Shown: piece by piece, positions 5,522-6,582 of the stretch
How the letters are laid out: each line of letters begins with the position of its first letter
Numbering within the stretch: position 1 is the stretch's first letter
Source of the DNA: CAXYVX01 sp049297855
GTDB taxonomy: Bacteria; Patescibacteriota; Saccharimonadia; Saccharimonadales; Saccharimonadaceae
Length of the DNA stretch: 6,582 bases
Reading direction: 5' to 3'
NCBI GenBank assembly: GCA_049297855.1
Contig: JBAQVB010000016.1
Location: forward strand, 1-6,582
The notes under the pieces: generated by a model
The model's input: the letters and a program-made list of their open reading frames with translations, nothing else
Told to the model about the DNA's origin: nothing
The model's database searches: none
Translations under genes and position numbers: made by a program

Positions 5522-5911
5522 ATGACAAAAATCGCAATCATTGAGGATGACAACCTAATCGCCGAAATGTATCGGATGAAATTTGATTCGGATGGTTTTG
5601 ATACTTCGGTGGCGGAGAACGGCTTATCGGGCGTTGAAATGGTCGCCAAAACCCAACCTGATCTCGTCTTGCTCGATTTAACTTTACCCGACATCGGTGG
5701 CGATGAAGTACTGGAAAAAATTCGCTCCATATCGACCGCATTAGCCACGCCAGTTATTATTTTAACTAACATGGACGACCAGAACGCGCCGAAACGCCTG
5801 GCGAAATGGGACATTGCTGACTATATTGTCAAGGCCAACTTTACGCCACGAGAAGTCGTCGCCAAAATCAAGGACGTATTAGGCCGGCGTGAAGCCTTGA
5901 AAAAACTTTAG
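5522..5911 (+). CDS. Stand-alone response regulator receiver (CheY-like)
   Basis: A 129-residue receiver domain that takes phosphate on Asp from a histidine kinase. It covers the whole fold with no output domain. Conserved residues are the acidic Mg2+ site Glu8-Asp9-Asp10 (IIEDDN), phospho-acceptor Asp52 in LLDLTLPD (50-57), Thr82 in ILTN, the switch Tyr101, and Lys104 in ADYIVKA. A GGDEVLEKIR segment (59-68) follows beta 3 as usual. The C-terminal tail (GRREALKKL) is short and basic. With no DNA-binding domain it must act by protein contact, for example on motility, pili or a kinase relay; the window contains no histidine kinase. The ATG at 5522 is right for MTKIAIIEDD. Its stop codon overlaps that of the convergent gene. 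Confidence 0.96.
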   Translation: MTKIAIIEDDNLIAEMYRMKFDSDGFDTSVAENGLSGVEMVAKTQPDLVLLDLTLPDIGGDEVLEKIRSISTALATPVIILTNMDDQNAPKRLAKWDIADYIVKANFTPREVVAKIKDVLGRREALKKL

Positions 5912-6399
5912 TCGGTTTTGTGGTCTATAAAACAGGCGCGCAGCAAATTATCGGCTAACGCTGCCGCAGTTAGTTTATCAAAATTCAGGATCTTTGGCGT
6001 TATTTCTGACGACAGATTAAATCCGGACGCCAAATATTTTTTAGCCAAAACTTCGCAATTGTCGAACGGCGAATCGGCACGCGCGCCATTAATATCCTTA
6101 GTGGGCGCTAAGGCAGACGCGAAATTTTCACCGCACAGAATTCCCTGAATCAACGGATCGGCGTTCATTTTCGTGAAATTATTCGCGTCATCGGCGACGA
6201 AAAACTCTGCGCTCATTAAATTACGCTTCTTTGCCGTGTCGTAAAAATTATCAAAATAATTACGCAATGTATTTATAAAATTGTCACCGCCAAACATCGC
6301 CAAACGCGGCCAAATCTGGTCATGCTGCACCAAAACACGCGCCTGATGGACTTGACGCGTCAGAATATACGATACGAGTTCATTGCAATCAATTGTCAT
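5908..6399 (-). CDS. Protein of unknown function, 163 aa
   Basis: I do not recognise this 163-residue, apparently soluble protein. It shows no transmembrane segment or signal peptide and only two Cys besides the one near the N-terminus (TIDCNEL). It has an alternating helix-like pattern with aromatic residues (FGGDNFINTLRNYFDNFYDTA near 38-58; LTAAALADNLLRACFIDH near the end), which suggests a small globular helical fold. The frame stays open upstream into tRNA-Arg, but the ATG at 6399 is the first credible start, 7 nt beyond the encoded CCA. No Shine-Dalgarno site precedes it. The gene is probably co-transcribed with tRNA-Arg and released by tRNA 3' processing, or has a promoter inside the tRNA (TACCAT six bases before the ATG). 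Its TAA stop overlaps the TAG of the convergent receiver gene. Confidence 0.78.
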   Translation of the reverse strand: MTIDCNELVSYILTRQVHQARVLVQHDQIWPRLAMFGGDNFINTLRNYFDNFYDTAKKRNLMSAEFFVADDANNFTKMNADPLIQGILCGENFASALAPTKDINGARADSPFDNCEVLAKKYLASGFNLSSEITPKILNFDKLTAAALADNLLRACFIDHKTD

Positions 6400-6406
6400 A
6401 ATATCA

Positions 6407-6483
6407 TGGTACGCCCGATAGGATTCGAACCTACAACCTTTGGTACCGGAAACCAACGCTCTAATCCGCTGAGCTACGGGCGC
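6407..6483 (-). tRNA. tRNA-Arg (anticodon CCG)
   Basis: A full cloverleaf is visible: acceptor GCGCCCG/CGGGCGT (first pair G-U), D stem GCTC/GAGC, anticodon stem TTGGT/ACCAA with loop TTCCGGT (anticodon CCG, reading CGG), T stem GTAGG/CCTAT with loop TTCGAAT, discriminator A, and encoded CCA at 6409-6407. It is 77 nt with CCA. A protein gene starts 7 nt downstream on the same strand. Confidence 0.96.
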
Positions 6484-6495
6484 ACAACGCTGTCC

Positions 6496-6504
6496 ATTAT
6501 AACA
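6496..6504 (-). promoter_or_regulatory. Extended -10 promoter of tRNA-Arg
   Basis: TGTTATAAT on the minus strand (6504-6496), a perfect extended -10, with no good -35 at 16-18 nt. Transcription would begin 5-6 nt before the mature tRNA 5' end at 6483. The TATAAT contains the TAA stop of the upstream reading frame. Confidence 0.6.
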
Positions 6505-6582
6505 AATTACGGCGATATAGTTTAGCTGGCGTTTGCACAATATAGACTTCCACTGGATAGTTTAATCCAAACTGCCATGCTG
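6497..6582 (-). CDS. Likely 3' end of an upstream gene (partial), unknown product
   Basis: The minus strand from the window edge to the TAA at 6499-6497 is open and reads AWQFGLNYPVEVYIVQTP, then AKLYRRNLL. The alternation of hydrophobic and polar residues looks like a beta-strand-rich protein C-terminus rather than noise, and the two other minus-strand frames hit stops. At 27 codons it could still be chance. The product cannot be identified from this fragment. Confidence 0.5.
   Translation of the reverse strand, partial: AWQFGLNYPVEVYIVQTPAKLYRRNLL

Noticed and set aside
437..6499. Alternative genetic code (UGA as Gly), as in some other CPR lineages
   Set aside because: No gene ends in TGA, but none has an internal TGA either; the set of eight stops is too small and glycines use GGN codons normally.
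6400..6540. Minus-strand frame extending the 163-aa gene across tRNA-Arg
   Set aside because: It reads through an intact tRNA gene, so the open frame there is incidental.

Overview
The window looks like part of a small bacterial genome of the Patescibacteria (CPR) type, most likely Candidatus Saccharibacteria (TM7). This is inference. It rests on three things: the type IV pilin N-terminus (GFTIIEVALVLAIAGLIF, then a WPALQNSQKDTAR-like stretch), which resembles Saccharibacteria pilins as I remember them; an alanyl-tRNA synthetase with no editing or C-terminal domain; and several small proteins I cannot place in any well-known family. The genetic code appears standard, both tRNA genes encode their CCA ends, and genes are tightly packed.

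Layout from left to right. Bases 1-278 (minus) hold the start of a prepilin gene that runs off the window. Its reading frame is broken at a run of ten G, between an Asn-rich leader and the pilin helix. Next come four minus-strand genes, transcribed right to left: pgk (3831-5066), tpiA (2985-3761), a tail-anchored protein of unknown function (1899-2984) starting directly after the tpiA stop, and a mini alaS (437-1852). pgk and tpiA are consecutive parts of lower glycolysis supply. alaS has its own promoter in the 46-bp gap before it. tRNA-Glu(UUC) lies upstream of pgk on the same strand, with a short probable terminator between them.

From tRNA-Glu a divergent region leads to two plus-strand genes: a 69-residue basic single-span membrane protein (5270-5479) and a stand-alone CheY-like receiver (5522-5911). 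The receiver gene meets a convergent minus-strand gene of unknown function (5908-6399), their stop codons overlapping. That gene begins 7 nt after tRNA-Arg(CCG). The window ends in what appears to be the 3' end of another minus-strand gene, whose stop codon lies inside the tRNA-Arg -10 element.

A recurring theme is initiation style. alaS, pgk, the 69-aa gene and the receiver gene have a -10 box 6-10 nt before the start codon, which predicts leaderless or nearly leaderless mRNAs. tpiA and the pilin gene instead have clear Shine-Dalgarno sites and 5' leaders. The strongest candidate for new biology is the pilin gene with its homopolymer that would set the reading frame, a possible phase switch unless it is an assembly error.
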